NCBI GenBank assembly: GCA_011523365.1
Contig: WTGY01000059.1
Location: 1 to 42,765 of the forward strand
Length of the DNA stretch: 42,765 bases
DNA from: Caldilineaceae bacterium
Lineage (GTDB): Bacteria; Chloroflexota; Anaerolineae; Caldilineales; Caldilineaceae
Reading direction: 5' to 3'
The position numbers were made by a program, and so were the translations under genes. Positions 8,508 to 20,172 of this stretch are shown here, piece by piece. The notes beneath the pieces are model-generated. The model was not told the origin of the DNA. It made no database searches and saw only the letters and a list, made by a program, of their open reading frames with translations. Numbering within the stretch: the first letter of the stretch is position 1; the number at the start of each line of letters is the position of its first letter.

Positions 8508-8536
8508 TTGCCGTTCAGTGGAGCGGCTGCTATACT
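8508..8536 (+). promoter_or_regulatory. Candidate promoter of the MoxR-DUF58-DUF4129 operon
   Basis: TTGCCG at 8508-8513, a 17-bp spacer and TATACT at 8531-8536, preceded by TGC as an extended -10. This is one of the better sigma70-like matches in the window. Predicted start near 8543 gives a leader of about 180 nt before ATG 8725. Confidence 0.55.
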
Positions 8537-8724
8537 CCCACAGATGTACACTATGCGGCCCCGCTTCTCGAGGCCTATCACTTTCAAGTCTTCTCTGACG
8601 GGTTGAAGCGACCTATCCAGCCAGCCGAAAACCTGGTCGGTGGGTGTCAAAAGGGCGGCTGCTATTCCTCAACCGCAACTCGACGGGGCGGATCTGCTGT
8701 CGTGCGATCGACTTAGGAGAATCC

Positions 8725-9822
8725 ATGTCAGACATCGCCATAGTGCAGGACCTTGCTCAGCGGCTGCGGGAAAACGTTGCCCAGGTAATTGTTGGCAAGG
8801 ACGAAATCGTAGATCAGCTGTTGGTGGCTCTTTTCTGCGAAGGTCACGTTCTGCTGGAAGATGTACCGGGGATCGGCAAGACGATGCTGGCGAAAACGCT
8901 GGCAGCCTCTCTGGGCATCAGCTTTCAGCGTATCCAGTTCACGCCCGACCTGCTTCCGTCGGACATCGTGGGCGTCAGTGTTTACAACCGCAAGACGGAT
9001 GACTTTAAGTACCGTCCCGGCCCGGTTTTGGCAGGAATCGTTCTGGCCGATGAGATAAACCGGGCCGGGCCGCGCACACAGAGCGCCCTGTTAGAGGCAA
9101 TGGAAGAGCGGCACGTTACGGTAGACGGCGTCAGCCACGCGCTGCCCTACCCGTTCTTTCTGATGGCGACGCAGAATCCGGTTGAGCTGGCGGGCACATT
9201 TCCTCTGCCAGAGGCCCAGATGGACCGATTTCTGATTCAGCTGGCGCTGGGCTACCCTGAACGAGAAGAGGAGCGCCTGATTCTGCACCGTTTTCGCGCA
9301 GACAATCCACTGACTCGCGTCAGGGCTATCGTCGGGGCTGAGGACATCCGCCAGGCAGTAGCGATTTGTCGAGAGGTCTTTGTTCACCCTGTCCTGGAGG
9401 ACTATCTCCTCGACCTAGTCCAGGCTACGCGAAAAGACAAGGCGCTCGATCTCGGCGTCAGTCCGCGAGGAAGTCTTGCTTTCTATCGCACGATTCAGGC
9501 CCTGGCAGCGATCCAGGGGCGGTCCTACGTTACGCCAGACGATATTCAGAAACTCGCCCCTCCAGTACTCCGCCACCGGTTGATCCCCGGCCCGGACACA
9601 CGTCTGCATGGGACGTCGGTTGCCAGTGTTCTGGACGGCATCATTAGCTCGGTACCCGTTCCGGTTGAGGAGAACTGGCAGGAAGTCCCTGCCCCGACAG
9701 AACCGTCCAACCAACTTGGTACGTTCGGCGCGGACCTGGAGCAGGAACTGGAGGCAGCCGTAGCTCCGGAGACTCCGGTTAACGGCCCGGGCGGAGACGA
9801 GCGAAGCTCTCTTTCGGGCTGA
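8725..9822 (+). CDS. MoxR-family AAA+ ATPase
   Basis: A 365-aa AAA+ chaperone-like ATPase. Walker A is GIGKT (49-53), Walker B is VLADE (D108, E109), sensor 1 is MATQNP, and the family signature GTFPLPEAQMDRF is present. MoxR proteins act with DUF58/VWA partners in maturing enzyme complexes or in envelope stress. The frame is open from 8644, but ATG 8725 has AGGAG at 8715-8719 and gives the usual N terminus. A proline- and acid-rich tail follows the AAA+ core after about residue 320. Its stop overlaps the start of the DUF58 gene (TGATG), so the two are translationally coupled. MoxR, DUF58 and DUF4129 in this order is a common bacterial arrangement. Confidence 0.93.
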   Translation: MSDIAIVQDLAQRLRENVAQVIVGKDEIVDQLLVALFCEGHVLLEDVPGIGKTMLAKTLAASLGISFQRIQFTPDLLPSDIVGVSVYNRKTDDFKYRPGPVLAGIVLADEINRAGPRTQSALLEAMEERHVTVDGVSHALPYPFFLMATQNPVELAGTFPLPEAQMDRFLIQLALGYPEREEERLILHRFRADNPLTRVRAIVGAEDIRQAVAICREVFVHPVLEDYLLDLVQATRKDKALDLGVSPRGSLAFYRTIQALAAIQGRSYVTPDDIQKLAPPVLRHRLIPGPDTRLHGTSVASVLDGIISSVPVPVEENWQEVPAPTEPSNQLGTFGADLEQELEAAVAPETPVNGPGGDERSSLSG

Positions 9823-11069
9823 TGGGGCGCGCTGGTTGGACGGCCGCGGTCGTAATACTGGTTCTGGCGCTTGCCACGCGCAACAGTCTCATCTTTACGA
9901 TGGCGCTGATCCTGGGCCTGCTTGGGCTGGTTGTCTGGCTTTGGAGCCGCTACAGTCTGTCCGAGGTGACTTACAGGCGTCGATTCAGCGTCGACCATCT
10001 TTTTTTCGGGGAAGAGACCGACCTGCATTTGGAGGTGACAAACGCAAAGCCGCTGCCGCTTGCCTGGCTGCGCTGCGAGGATGACATTCCCGTGGCGCTA
10101 GACCTGGAACCGGAAGAACGAGCGAGGCACTATCTGCCTACGCGCCGCGTTCTTGTCAACCTCTTCTCTCTGGGCATCTACCAGCGGGTGATCCGCCGTT
10201 ACAGGGTCACCGGCACGCAGCGGGGCGCGTGGAGGTTCGGACCGGTTCAACTCATATGCGGTGACATATTCGGTTTTCGGAGCCAGTTCAAGGAGTATCC
10301 GGACACGTCGCTGCTCCTGGTCTATCCCCGGATGTATACACTGCCGGAATTGGGACTTGAAGCCCGCCACCCTTTTGGCGACCACCAGAGCCAGAACAGA
10401 CTGATCGAAGATCCTCTGCGGCTCAGCGGTGTTCGCGAGTATCTTCCCGGCGACAACTTTCGTCACATTCACTGGAAGGCGACGGCCCGACGCCAGGAAC
10501 TTCAGACCAAGCTGTTCGAACCTTCAGCCTCCCGCCCGCTGGCGATTTTTGTGAATATCCGAACCTTTCATCATCGCTTCGAAGGCGTGGATCCTGCACT
10601 GCGCGAATTTGCCATCAGCGTCGGCGCTTCGATAGCCCGCTGGGCGCAGATGCAAGGAGAAGAGTTCGGAATCTTCGCAAACAGCATGATGTACGCGGGC
10701 AGGCGAGTGCGCATTCTTCCCTCTGCGCACCCCCGGCAGCTGACCAGCGTCCTTGAGGCGCTGGCATACTGTGTAGGTGTGCCTCACACTACGATTGAAC
10801 GGGTCCTGCAACAGGAGGTCGACCACTTGCGCACCGGCACATCGATCGTGCTGGTCAGCGCGACGTTGCCGGAAAATCTTCGCCGCGTGCTCATCGATCT
10901 GTACGGTCGGGGCTTTGCGGTCACGCTGTTGGGCATCGGCGGGCTGACCCTGGACAGAGCTATTCCGGGCGTGGCCTTCCGGCAACTGTCGCAGCAGGTT
11001 CTCGAAGAGTTGACCGTGGAATCCGAATTGGAGATGCCCGAACTGGAGGCGCCCGCTGCGGCGGGCTAA
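9822..11069 (+). CDS. DUF58 domain membrane protein
   Basis: A 415-aa protein with two N-terminal transmembrane helices (about residues 6-22 and 26-44), then a beta-rich segment. The DUF58 signature is around residues 203-225 (REYLPGDNFRHIHWKATAR), followed by a VWA-like region beginning RPLAIFVNIRT. DUF58 proteins are the usual partners of MoxR ATPases; the biochemical role is not established in general. The start codon overlaps the moxR stop by one base. It lies 57 nt before the DUF4129 gene, so all three are likely one transcript. Confidence 0.88.
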   Translation: MGRAGWTAAVVILVLALATRNSLIFTMALILGLLGLVVWLWSRYSLSEVTYRRRFSVDHLFFGEETDLHLEVTNAKPLPLAWLRCEDDIPVALDLEPEERARHYLPTRRVLVNLFSLGIYQRVIRRYRVTGTQRGAWRFGPVQLICGDIFGFRSQFKEYPDTSLLLVYPRMYTLPELGLEARHPFGDHQSQNRLIEDPLRLSGVREYLPGDNFRHIHWKATARRQELQTKLFEPSASRPLAIFVNIRTFHHRFEGVDPALREFAISVGASIARWAQMQGEEFGIFANSMMYAGRRVRILPSAHPRQLTSVLEALAYCVGVPHTTIERVLQQEVDHLRTGTSIVLVSATLPENLRRVLIDLYGRGFAVTLLGIGGLTLDRAIPGVAFRQLSQQVLEELTVESELEMPELEAPAAAG

Positions 11070-11126
11070 TGTTCATACGGCTGATTGTGCCTTATCACTC
11101 TTGATAACGACAGAAGAAACTGACAG

Positions 11127-12719
11127 ATGAGTTCGCAGATCGCGGTGCCGTGGAGGCATACCGAGTGGAATAGCGTAGACGGGCTGCTGTTGCCGGCGCT
11201 CGTCGGGGTCATGCGCTTCTGCTGGATCTGGCCCTGGATGCTGCTGCTTCAGGGCTTTCTGGCCCCCTCGCTTTCTGCGCCCCTGATGTCCCCTTGGATG
11301 GTTGTCGTTCTGCCGATGCTCAGTTTTACGTTTGCGCGCTGGACCATGCCGACCTTGGCAGAACGAAGGAGTTTTCGAAGAACGAACCAGATACGGCAGC
11401 ATATTGCCACATTTGGATTTGCAGCGATCCTTTTTCTGCTGTGGCTGCGCTTTCAGCAGCCTGATTTCTGGCTAGTGGACCCGCGTTGGTTGATAGCAGC
11501 AGGCTACGATCTGATTTACTGGGACGCCGTTCCCATTGAGGTCCCCGGAACGCTGCTCTTTCTGCTCCTGGGCATCTTTCTGTGGCTGCGGGGCGCGCTT
11601 GACGGTCACGGCCAGTACCGGCACGATGAGATCTGGAGGGCGTTTCTATCGGGGGGCGCCGCGCTGGCCCTGTTTGCCTGGATCCTTCCACCGGTACCTG
11701 CTGTGGGGCAGCCTGAAGCGGGCGGCAGCACGTATACGGCGGCTGGCGGGCAACTCTCTAATTCCGTATGGTTATTGTTGCTTTTTGCCGGTTCAGGGTT
11801 GGCGGGGTTGGGTGTCGCCAACCTGGGGAAATCCGGCGGGTGGCGGCGCAGGGCACGCGTGTCACAGCTGATTCCCAACCGGGGTTGGATGGTCGGCATC
11901 GCCATGACGATCTGTGTCATGCTGGGCATGGCCTTGCTGGTCGGATTGATCATCCAACCGGAAGATGCGGCTATTCTTTGGAGCGTGCTGGGGTTGGTCT
12001 GGCAGGGCGTAAGCACCGTACTGATCTGGATCATCACGATCGTCGCCTACCCGTTCTTCATTCTGCTGGAGTACTTGATACGCCTGCTGCGCAGCCTATT
12101 CGGGGACAGATCACAAGAAACTCAGCGGAATGAATTTGCCGATGCTCCTACTCCGGAGCCGCTGCCGGAGCCGCCTGAAAGGGCCGTGGAGGCGATGCCG
12201 GAGCCATTCCGCTGGGTTGCTCTGCTTGTGGTAGCCGCCGGCGTTTTCATCATTTTCATGCTTATCCTGCGTCAGTTGAGAAGCAACCCCGAGGAGGAGA
12301 GCGACGAAGTACGGGAATCGGTTTTGACGGCGAGCTTGCTGCAGTCGCAGCTCGCCGAACTTTGGGCGCGTCTGCGTTCTCGGTTCGGGCCTCTTCCTGA
12401 GGAACCGGACCCTTTCTTGTCGTTAGAAGGGGAGAGTGACACGCGGCGCCTGATACGTCTGATCTACCAGCGGCTTCTGGAAGCCGCACATATGCGAAAC
12501 GCCCCCAGGTCACAGGATGAGACGCCCAGGCGGTACGGGGGCCGCCTCGCCGCCCAACCCGGTTTTGAAGGAGGACTGGTTCAGACCATCACCGACGCTT
12601 ACGACGAGGCCCGCTATGGTGATGAGCCACCATCCGAGCAGACCGCATCTGACGCGGCAGAAGCGTGGCAGCAGATGGTGTCCGACCTGACCCCTGACGA
12701 ACCTGACGAAGCGTCATAG
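11127..12719 (+). CDS. Polytopic membrane protein with C-terminal DUF4129
   Basis: A 530-aa protein with about nine hydrophobic segments, including long ones near residues 18-45, 90-106, 140-156, 205-226, 248-272 and 275-308. A further helix near residues 348-368 is followed by a soluble tail. The tail (about 400-500; RLIRLIYQRLLEAA, then ETPRRYGGRL and a DAYDEARYG segment) matches the DUF4129 domain often found at the C end of transglutaminase-like membrane proteins. No transglutaminase Cys-His-Asp triad is seen, so this is the stand-alone form. Genes of this type regularly follow moxR and DUF58. The start has only a weak purine-rich site upstream. Confidence 0.78.
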   Translation: MSSQIAVPWRHTEWNSVDGLLLPALVGVMRFCWIWPWMLLLQGFLAPSLSAPLMSPWMVVVLPMLSFTFARWTMPTLAERRSFRRTNQIRQHIATFGFAAILFLLWLRFQQPDFWLVDPRWLIAAGYDLIYWDAVPIEVPGTLLFLLLGIFLWLRGALDGHGQYRHDEIWRAFLSGGAALALFAWILPPVPAVGQPEAGGSTYTAAGGQLSNSVWLLLLFAGSGLAGLGVANLGKSGGWRRRARVSQLIPNRGWMVGIAMTICVMLGMALLVGLIIQPEDAAILWSVLGLVWQGVSTVLIWIITIVAYPFFILLEYLIRLLRSLFGDRSQETQRNEFADAPTPEPLPEPPERAVEAMPEPFRWVALLVVAAGVFIIFMLILRQLRSNPEEESDEVRESVLTASLLQSQLAELWARLRSRFGPLPEEPDPFLSLEGESDTRRLIRLIYQRLLEAAHMRNAPRSQDETPRRYGGRLAAQPGFEGGLVQTITDAYDEARYGDEPPSEQTASDAAEAWQQMVSDLTPDEPDEAS

Positions 12720-12777
12720 CACGACGCGCGACGGTTGTTTAGGCGTTTCTCTTATTGCCCTGTCCGGAGCATTTGCT

Positions 12778-14328
12778 ATGAATGGCGCACAGGCACTAAT
12801 TCGCACTCTATTCGACGGCGGTGTAGACACCTGCTTCATGAATCCCGGCACGTCGGAGATGCACTTTGTGGCCGCGCTGGACTCAGTGCCGCAGATGCAC
12901 TCGGTCCTGTGTCTGTTTGAGGGTGTCGCGACCGGGTGCGCAGATGGGTATGCACGCATGACCGGCAAACCGGCGGCGACGCTATTGCATTTGGGGCCGG
13001 GACTGGGCAATGGAATCTCCAATCTGCACAACGGGCGCAAGGCCCATTCGCCGATTGTGAACATTGTCGGCGATCACGCGACCTATCACCTCAAGTTTGA
13101 TGCGCCGCTGACATGCGATATTGAGGGACTGGCCCGGCCGGTTTCGGGCTGGGTGCGCACTTCGCCTAACTCAGGCGTTGTGGCTGACGACGGAGCAGCG
13201 GCGATTGCGGCTGCACGCACGCCCCCGGGCCAGGTGGCAACACTGATTCTGCCTGCGGACACGGCTTGGGGCGAGGCGGAGGGCCCGGCTGCGACTCAGG
13301 ACGCGCCGCCGCTGGCTACCGTTCCTGAGGAGCGTGTCTCCGCCATTGCCCAAATACTGCGGCGGGGAGACGAGACCGTTCTTCTTGTGGGCGACCAGGT
13401 TATGGGCAGCGCAGGGGTCAGTGAACTTGCCTGCAGGGTCGCAGCGGGAGCAGATGCCCGGGTTGTCGGGAATCGCGCGGCCGCAAGGGTTTCGAGGGGC
13501 GCGGGGCGCCCTGTTCTTGCGCGACTTCCGTACCCTGTCGATCAGGCCGTTGCACTCTTGGCGGGAGCACGCCATGTGGTCCTGGTAGGGGCAAAGGATC
13601 CGGTGGGTTTCTTTGCCTACCCGGACAGCCCCAGCCGGCTAACTCCGCCAGACGCGAAGATCCACCTGCTCGCCGCCGAGGATGAGGATGTACCCGGTGC
13701 GCTCGATGCGCTGAGCGAAGAGCTGGGAACGCCGGCGACTCCACCGGCGACTGCCCGATATGAGAGGCCGTCCCTGCCGGCAGGCGAACTCACGCCGGAT
13801 GCGGTTTGGACCGCGCTCTGCGCGCTGATGCCGGAAAACGCGATTGTGGCCGATGAGTCTGTTACGTGCGGCCGGCAGGCATATCCCCATACGGAGACGG
13901 CGCCGCCGCATGACTGGCTACACGTGACCGGAGGCTCAATCGGCCAGGGCTTGCCGGCAGCGACGGGAGCGGCGGTGGCCTGCCCGGACCGGCAGGTTTT
14001 TGCCATGGAGGGCGACGGCTCCGGCATGTACACGTTGCAGGCGCTGTGGACGCAGGCGCGTGAGTCGTTGAAGGTCGTGAACGTCATTTTCGCCAACCGC
14101 AGTTACCGCATTTTGCAGGGCGAACTGCTGAATGTGGGAGGCAGCGCTGAGCCTGGCGCCCATGCGCAGGCGATGATGCGGCTTGACTCTCCGGAGTTGG
14201 ACTGGGTCTCCTTGTCCAAGGGTATGGGCGTCCCTGCGGTCCGCGTTGAGAGCGCCGATGCCTTCGCGGCGGCTTTACGTCGGGGGATCGAAGAGCCGGG
14301 GCCGATGCTGATTGAGGCGATGGTCTGA
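12778..14328 (+). CDS. Thiamine-diphosphate-dependent enzyme, benzoylformate decarboxylase/acetolactate synthase-like
   Basis: The second COG0028-type enzyme of the window, 516 aa, a little shorter than most. The N-terminal domain has NPGTSEMHF and the activating glutamate about E48 in CLFEGVATGCADGYARMTGK. The C-terminal cofactor motif is GDGSGMYTLQALW (GDG about 412-414) ending at N440 in FANRSYRIL. Substrate is unknown; the sequence class often carries the name acetolactate synthase large subunit without proof. It is preceded by a 58-bp gap after the DUF4129 gene and followed 60 bp later by the nucleotidyltransferase, so it may be read with either. It is clearly divergent from the TPP enzyme at 1087-2781, so this is not a recent local duplication. 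Confidence 0.85.
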   Translation: MNGAQALIRTLFDGGVDTCFMNPGTSEMHFVAALDSVPQMHSVLCLFEGVATGCADGYARMTGKPAATLLHLGPGLGNGISNLHNGRKAHSPIVNIVGDHATYHLKFDAPLTCDIEGLARPVSGWVRTSPNSGVVADDGAAAIAAARTPPGQVATLILPADTAWGEAEGPAATQDAPPLATVPEERVSAIAQILRRGDETVLLVGDQVMGSAGVSELACRVAAGADARVVGNRAAARVSRGAGRPVLARLPYPVDQAVALLAGARHVVLVGAKDPVGFFAYPDSPSRLTPPDAKIHLLAAEDEDVPGALDALSEELGTPATPPATARYERPSLPAGELTPDAVWTALCALMPENAIVADESVTCGRQAYPHTETAPPHDWLHVTGGSIGQGLPAATGAAVACPDRQVFAMEGDGSGMYTLQALWTQARESLKVVNVIFANRSYRILQGELLNVGGSAEPGAHAQAMMRLDSPELDWVSLSKGMGVPAVRVESADAFAAALRRGIEEPGPMLIEAMV

Positions 14329-14388
14329 CCAAGGCAGACAGCGCAGGTCGACCACGATCCTTCGTTTCGGGTATTCTCCCTTTGGGCC

Positions 14389-16059
14389 ATGCACGAAATC
14401 GCTTCAGATCAGTCAGCAGGAGACGCAGTTGCTCGGGTCCTCGATGCCTTCATGGCAGAGCGAGGGTCGGTGTATATCGTCGGCGGCGCGGTGCGGGATC
14501 ATCTGCTGGGAATCTCCTCGATTCCGGGCTGGTCAGGGCTGACGGTTGATAGACAATCTCAAGGCGGCGCCCGGGGCCTTTCTTCTCGTTCAAGAACCCC
14601 TGCTTCCACAACGGACCTGGACCTGGTCCTTTGCGGGCCGGTACTGCCTTTGGCGCGACGCGTGGCGGACAGCCTCGGCTGGGCCTACTATCCCCTAGAC
14701 GAAAAGAGAGATGTCGCCCGGTTGATCGGGAAGTGTGCCGGCGGCCAACGGATTGAGTGTGATGCCGCCGCGCTGCGAGGCGACCTGCGTTCGGACCTGC
14801 TGGCGCGCGACTTCAGTGCCAATGCGCTGGCGTTGAGGCTTTCGCAGGACAGCTCGCCGAGGCTGATAGACGAATGCGACGGGATTGGGGACATTTCGTC
14901 TCGCAGGTTGCGGCGGATTTCTGACGTGAGTCTGGGCAGCGACCCGATCAGGTTATTGCGTGCTGTGCGGCTGGCTGTTCAGCTGGGATTTTCGATAGAG
15001 GACGAAACGCGGAACCAGATCTCAGCACTGGCCGGGACGGTTGTTTCCGTCAGCGCGGAGCGTTTGCGGCAGGAGATGTGGAAGCTCCTGGACTGCTCGG
15101 GGCCGGACGTTGGAATCCGGGAGCTGGATGAGCTTGGGCTACTTACGCATTTATTGCCCGAGGTCAAAGCGTTGCAAGGCGTGCAGCAGTCATCGCGGCA
15201 CCATCTTGATGCCTACAACCACAGCTTATTGGCGACTCACTATGCGGGTGAACTGCGGGACTGGCTGCGAGGAGGAACAACGCCAGAGGACAGTACACTG
15301 GCACAGTCTCTCGTGCCTTGGACGGAAGCGCTGGGCACTCATTTCTGCGAAGAGATCGCGGCCGGTAACGACCGTGCGGGATGGCTTGTATGGCATGCGC
15401 TGCTGCACGATTCGGGCAAGGCCAGAAGCGCCTCTGAGGAGTCATGGGGCGACTCCGAGAGACATTCCAACGCGGGACACCAGGAGTTGAGCGCAGAGAT
15501 AGCCGGCCGACGCGTTGCGTCATTCCGTTTCAGCAGGAGAGAGATCCTCTTGGCGGGGAACGTTGCGAGAAGGCACAGCGTACCCCTCAGGCTGGTCACG
15601 GCGCTCCCTGAGGGGGAGGAACGAATCGGCCCGCGGGTAGCCTATCGATTCTTTCGGGACGCGGGCAGCGTTGTGGCCGGGCAGCAGTTCGTGCATGGGT
15701 TGGGGTCGGGGGGTGAGAGGCAGCCACTCGACGGGTTGGACGTTACGCTCCAGGCGGTCTCTGACTTGCAAGCGACAGGGAGGGAGCGAGGTCCTGAGTG
15801 GGGCCGGTTTCTCAGGGCAGTGGACGGCCTCTTTGACTATGCGTTTTCGCGGCCTGCGGATTATCTGGCCGCTCCGCTCGTGGACGGTCACAGATTGATG
15901 GACCAATTTGGGCTGGCTCCCGGTCCGGTCGTGGGGAAGATTCTGCGGGCATTGGCGGAGGCCCAGGCATCGGGGTCTGTCGCCGACGTTGGCGAGGCCA
16001 TGGCGCTGGCAGAAGACCTGTTGGCACAAGAAGACGGTCAGGCGGGGACGGGGACTTAA
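14389..16059 (+). CDS. CCA tRNA nucleotidyltransferase/poly(A) polymerase family protein with HD domain
   Basis: A 556-aa class II nucleotidyltransferase. VGGAVRD (31-37) binds the triphosphate, D76 and D78 in TTDLDLVL are the metal-binding catalytic pair, and RDFSANALAL (140-149) plus DPIRLLRAVRLA complete the head and neck. An HD phosphohydrolase domain follows, with H340-D341 in HALLHDSGK. The family adds or repairs the tRNA 3' CCA end, or adds A tails. Between the GG motif and the DxD pair there is a loop of about 32 residues (43-74), rich in Ser, Arg and Gly, that is absent from the compact family form. The A-adding, CC-adding and full CCA-adding subtypes cannot be told apart from sequence alone. 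Start ATG 14389 lacks a clear ribosome site. Confidence 0.87.
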   Translation: MHEIASDQSAGDAVARVLDAFMAERGSVYIVGGAVRDHLLGISSIPGWSGLTVDRQSQGGARGLSSRSRTPASTTDLDLVLCGPVLPLARRVADSLGWAYYPLDEKRDVARLIGKCAGGQRIECDAAALRGDLRSDLLARDFSANALALRLSQDSSPRLIDECDGIGDISSRRLRRISDVSLGSDPIRLLRAVRLAVQLGFSIEDETRNQISALAGTVVSVSAERLRQEMWKLLDCSGPDVGIRELDELGLLTHLLPEVKALQGVQQSSRHHLDAYNHSLLATHYAGELRDWLRGGTTPEDSTLAQSLVPWTEALGTHFCEEIAAGNDRAGWLVWHALLHDSGKARSASEESWGDSERHSNAGHQELSAEIAGRRVASFRFSRREILLAGNVARRHSVPLRLVTALPEGEERIGPRVAYRFFRDAGSVVAGQQFVHGLGSGGERQPLDGLDVTLQAVSDLQATGRERGPEWGRFLRAVDGLFDYAFSRPADYLAAPLVDGHRLMDQFGLAPGPVVGKILRALAEAQASGSVADVGEAMALAEDLLAQEDGQAGTGT

Positions 16060-16111
16060 GTTCGAATCACTTTGGGGCGGTGACACAGCTGGAAGGATTG
16101 CCGAGGGTTGC

Positions 16112-17185
16112 TCAGGCCGGGCTGGCGGCCGCTACTCGGTTCAAGCGGGCCCGCGCTGCGCCGCTCTTGAGGACTTTCCTAACGCGGGCTATCCCATCCG
16201 GAACATCCTGAGCCAGGTCGAAAAGGTGGAGGATTACACCGGCGGTCAGGCAGACCTGCTCGGTGGCGTCGCATTCGGCGTCGGCGAGTACGGCGGCATT
16301 CAGGGCTGCGTGGCCTGCTGCGTCTGCGGGCCCGGGCACACGTACCCGCTCCTGATGACCGAGGGCGTCGGGATCGAGGATCAGGTCGTCCGCCTCATCT
16401 TCAGCAAATACGTGTGACTTGCGCCCGACGGCCATTTCGATGGAACCTTCTTCTCCCTGGACTATGTAGCTACGCTTTGTACCCGTCTGGACGGCGCGCA
16501 GTCGTTCGATGTAGTTCCCGTGGAAGAATCCGCTGACCTGATAGGGAGCGTTTGCCGGATTCAGGAGTTTCTCCACACTGTTGAGCACGGTTCGAAGGCC
16601 GAACTGGCGGCGCAGCGGCAGCAGGGCGTGCCATTGCGGGGCGAAGTGTGTAGCGGACAGGTAGCCGACCCCAACGGCTTCGATCATGAGTTGCACGGCA
16701 TTGGGTTCCAAGTCATCGGCGACTCCCAGTTCGCGCAAGACCGGCCCTGGCCCTATGCCCTCCTTGGTAGGTACACCTTCATCGCCGTGAAGTACGACCG
16801 GCAGCCCGGACTCGGCGAGAACAGTAGCAATAGCAGGCGCCAGTTGCGCGCTTCTTACCTTACCGTCGTATGGCACGGCAAGGTCGAGCAACCCCTCGAC
16901 GCGGGGTCGGATTTGTGCAATTGTTTCTGCCCGTAACAGCGCGGTGAAGCCCCGAACCTCGTCGACAGCCTCGCCCTTAACCCTCTGTGCAATCAGGAAG
17001 GCGCCGGCCTGCGCCGGAGAGCAGGTCTGCTCGACGATCTGGCGCAGAGCTTCGACAGACTCCTCGTAGGTAAGATCGCGTTTGAGTTTTTCGCCGCGCC
17101 CTACTGCCTGGACAAAGGGGATGAATGGGGCCGGATCGCGGTCCGTTTCATAGTGGGGGCGGACTTCTGGGGACGCGGCCAGCAT
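16112..17185 (-). CDS. Anthranilate phosphoribosyltransferase-related protein, TrpD2/YbiB type
   Basis: A 357-aa glycosyltransferase family 3 protein: an N-terminal helical domain (QAVGRGEKLKRDLTYEES ... AGAFLIAQRVKGE) and an alpha/beta domain with VLHGDEGVPTKEGIGPGP (133-148). True TrpD has HGN followed by SSKSGSAD at this site; here HGDEGVPTK replaces it, and the DGKVRSAQLAP stretch (107-117) precedes it. These changes match the YbiB/TrpD2 branch, which as far as I know binds nucleic acid and does not make tryptophan. No other trp gene is near. It is the last gene of the reductase operon, 50 nt after the unknown gene, with AAGGA before ATG 17185. Confidence 0.82.
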   Translation of the reverse strand: MLAASPEVRPHYETDRDPAPFIPFVQAVGRGEKLKRDLTYEESVEALRQIVEQTCSPAQAGAFLIAQRVKGEAVDEVRGFTALLRAETIAQIRPRVEGLLDLAVPYDGKVRSAQLAPAIATVLAESGLPVVLHGDEGVPTKEGIGPGPVLRELGVADDLEPNAVQLMIEAVGVGYLSATHFAPQWHALLPLRRQFGLRTVLNSVEKLLNPANAPYQVSGFFHGNYIERLRAVQTGTKRSYIVQGEEGSIEMAVGRKSHVFAEDEADDLILDPDALGHQERVRVPGPADAAGHAALNAAVLADAECDATEQVCLTAGVILHLFDLAQDVPDGIARVRKVLKSGAARARLNRVAAASPA

Positions 17186-17235
17186 CTGGTTCTGTCCTTA
17201 GCAATAGGAGAGGACTCGGGCGGAGAGGAAGTCGT

Positions 17236-17841
17236 TCAGTCCGCACTCCCGAGCTGGCTGAGAAGCGAGTCAACGTCCGGAGCGGACGGAGCGCTCAGCT
17301 CGAAGGTCAGAGGCTCGCGGGGGTCATTGGAGACGCGGGTGACGGTGGCGTCGTCGCCAAAGATTGCGGCGAGATTGTTTGAGAGCTGGGTCTGGGCAGC
17401 CGCGGCAGCAGTATCGGCGCCGTCACCATTGGCTGCGTTGGCGTAGTTGAGCCGATCCAGCAGTACGATTGTGGCGGCGTCTGTGCGTAGCTTCAGTTTG
17501 CCCTTCAACTCCACGTCACTCTCCGTCAACTTTACCCCATTCAATGCCTGAGACAAAGTCGTGCCGAGAGCTTCTGACAGATCTACTCCAGCGTCGCGTT
17601 TGCGTACATACATGAGACCGGGCTTGGCGTCGGTCAAGTCGACGACGTAGTCGGCTTCGTGGCCGACGAGAAGGATCGCCGGCCCGTCAACGATATGTTT
17701 ATAGTCGGCCACATCGAGAAGCAACTCATTAGGCACAACGTTTTCCCGAATCCAGCGGTGGAAAACAGGGATAAAGTCCTCGACGTCGATCGAAAGCTCT
17801 TCAAAGAAGAATTTAACGCTCAGGCGATGGGGTGCAATCAT
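17236..17841 (-). CDS. Conserved-looking hypothetical protein of the reductase operon
   Basis: A 201-aa soluble protein that I cannot assign. The first 110 residues look like a compact alpha/beta domain (LSVKFFFEELSIDVEDFIPVFHRW, then LLLDVADYKHI, AILLVGHEADYVVDL and GLMYVRKRDAG). The second half is an alanine-rich helical region and a low-complexity linker, ending in a short SLLSQLGSAD tail. There is no signal peptide, membrane helix or cysteine cluster. GGAG lies 8 nt before ATG 17841. It lies between the siroheme reductase (72-nt gap containing a perfect hairpin) and the TrpD2-like gene, so it may serve reductase assembly, regulation or electron supply; that is inference from position only. 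Confidence 0.75.
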   Translation of the reverse strand: MIAPHRLSVKFFFEELSIDVEDFIPVFHRWIRENVVPNELLLDVADYKHIVDGPAILLVGHEADYVVDLTDAKPGLMYVRKRDAGVDLSEALGTTLSQALNGVKLTESDVELKGKLKLRTDAATIVLLDRLNYANAANGDGADTAAAAAQTQLSNNLAAIFGDDATVTRVSNDPREPLTFELSAPSAPDVDSLLSQLGSAD

Positions 17842-17870
17842 CGTCTACTCCAGGGGCGGTGAAGGTTGTT

Positions 17871-17904
17871 GTCGACTGTACCAGGCAAGCCCAGTACAGT
17901 CGAC
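17871..17904. repeat. Perfect 11-bp inverted repeat between reductase and hypothetical gene
   Basis: GTCGACTGTAC at 17871-17881 and GTACAGTCGAC at 17894-17904 form a perfect stem over a 12-nt loop. The hairpin sits in the 72-nt intercistronic gap of the minus-strand operon. There is no T-tract on either side, so an RNA-stability or partial-attenuation role is more likely than full termination. Confidence 0.8.
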
Positions 17905-17913
17905 GTAGTGTTA

Positions 17914-20172
<2,259 letters not shown>

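Noticed and set aside
8344..8598. Plus-strand frame of 84 codons
   Set aside because: It contains the GGGCACCC repeat and the MoxR operon promoter, with no ribosome site.
16060..16080. gttcgaatc resembling a tRNA T-loop
   Set aside because: There is no acceptor stem, anticodon arm or CCA context around it; it is the end of the nucleotidyltransferase gene and its short gap.
16112..17185. Tryptophan biosynthesis gene trpD
   Set aside because: The TrpD catalytic HGN/SSKSG region is replaced by HGDEGVPTK and no trp genes are nearby; the TrpD2/YbiB branch fits better.
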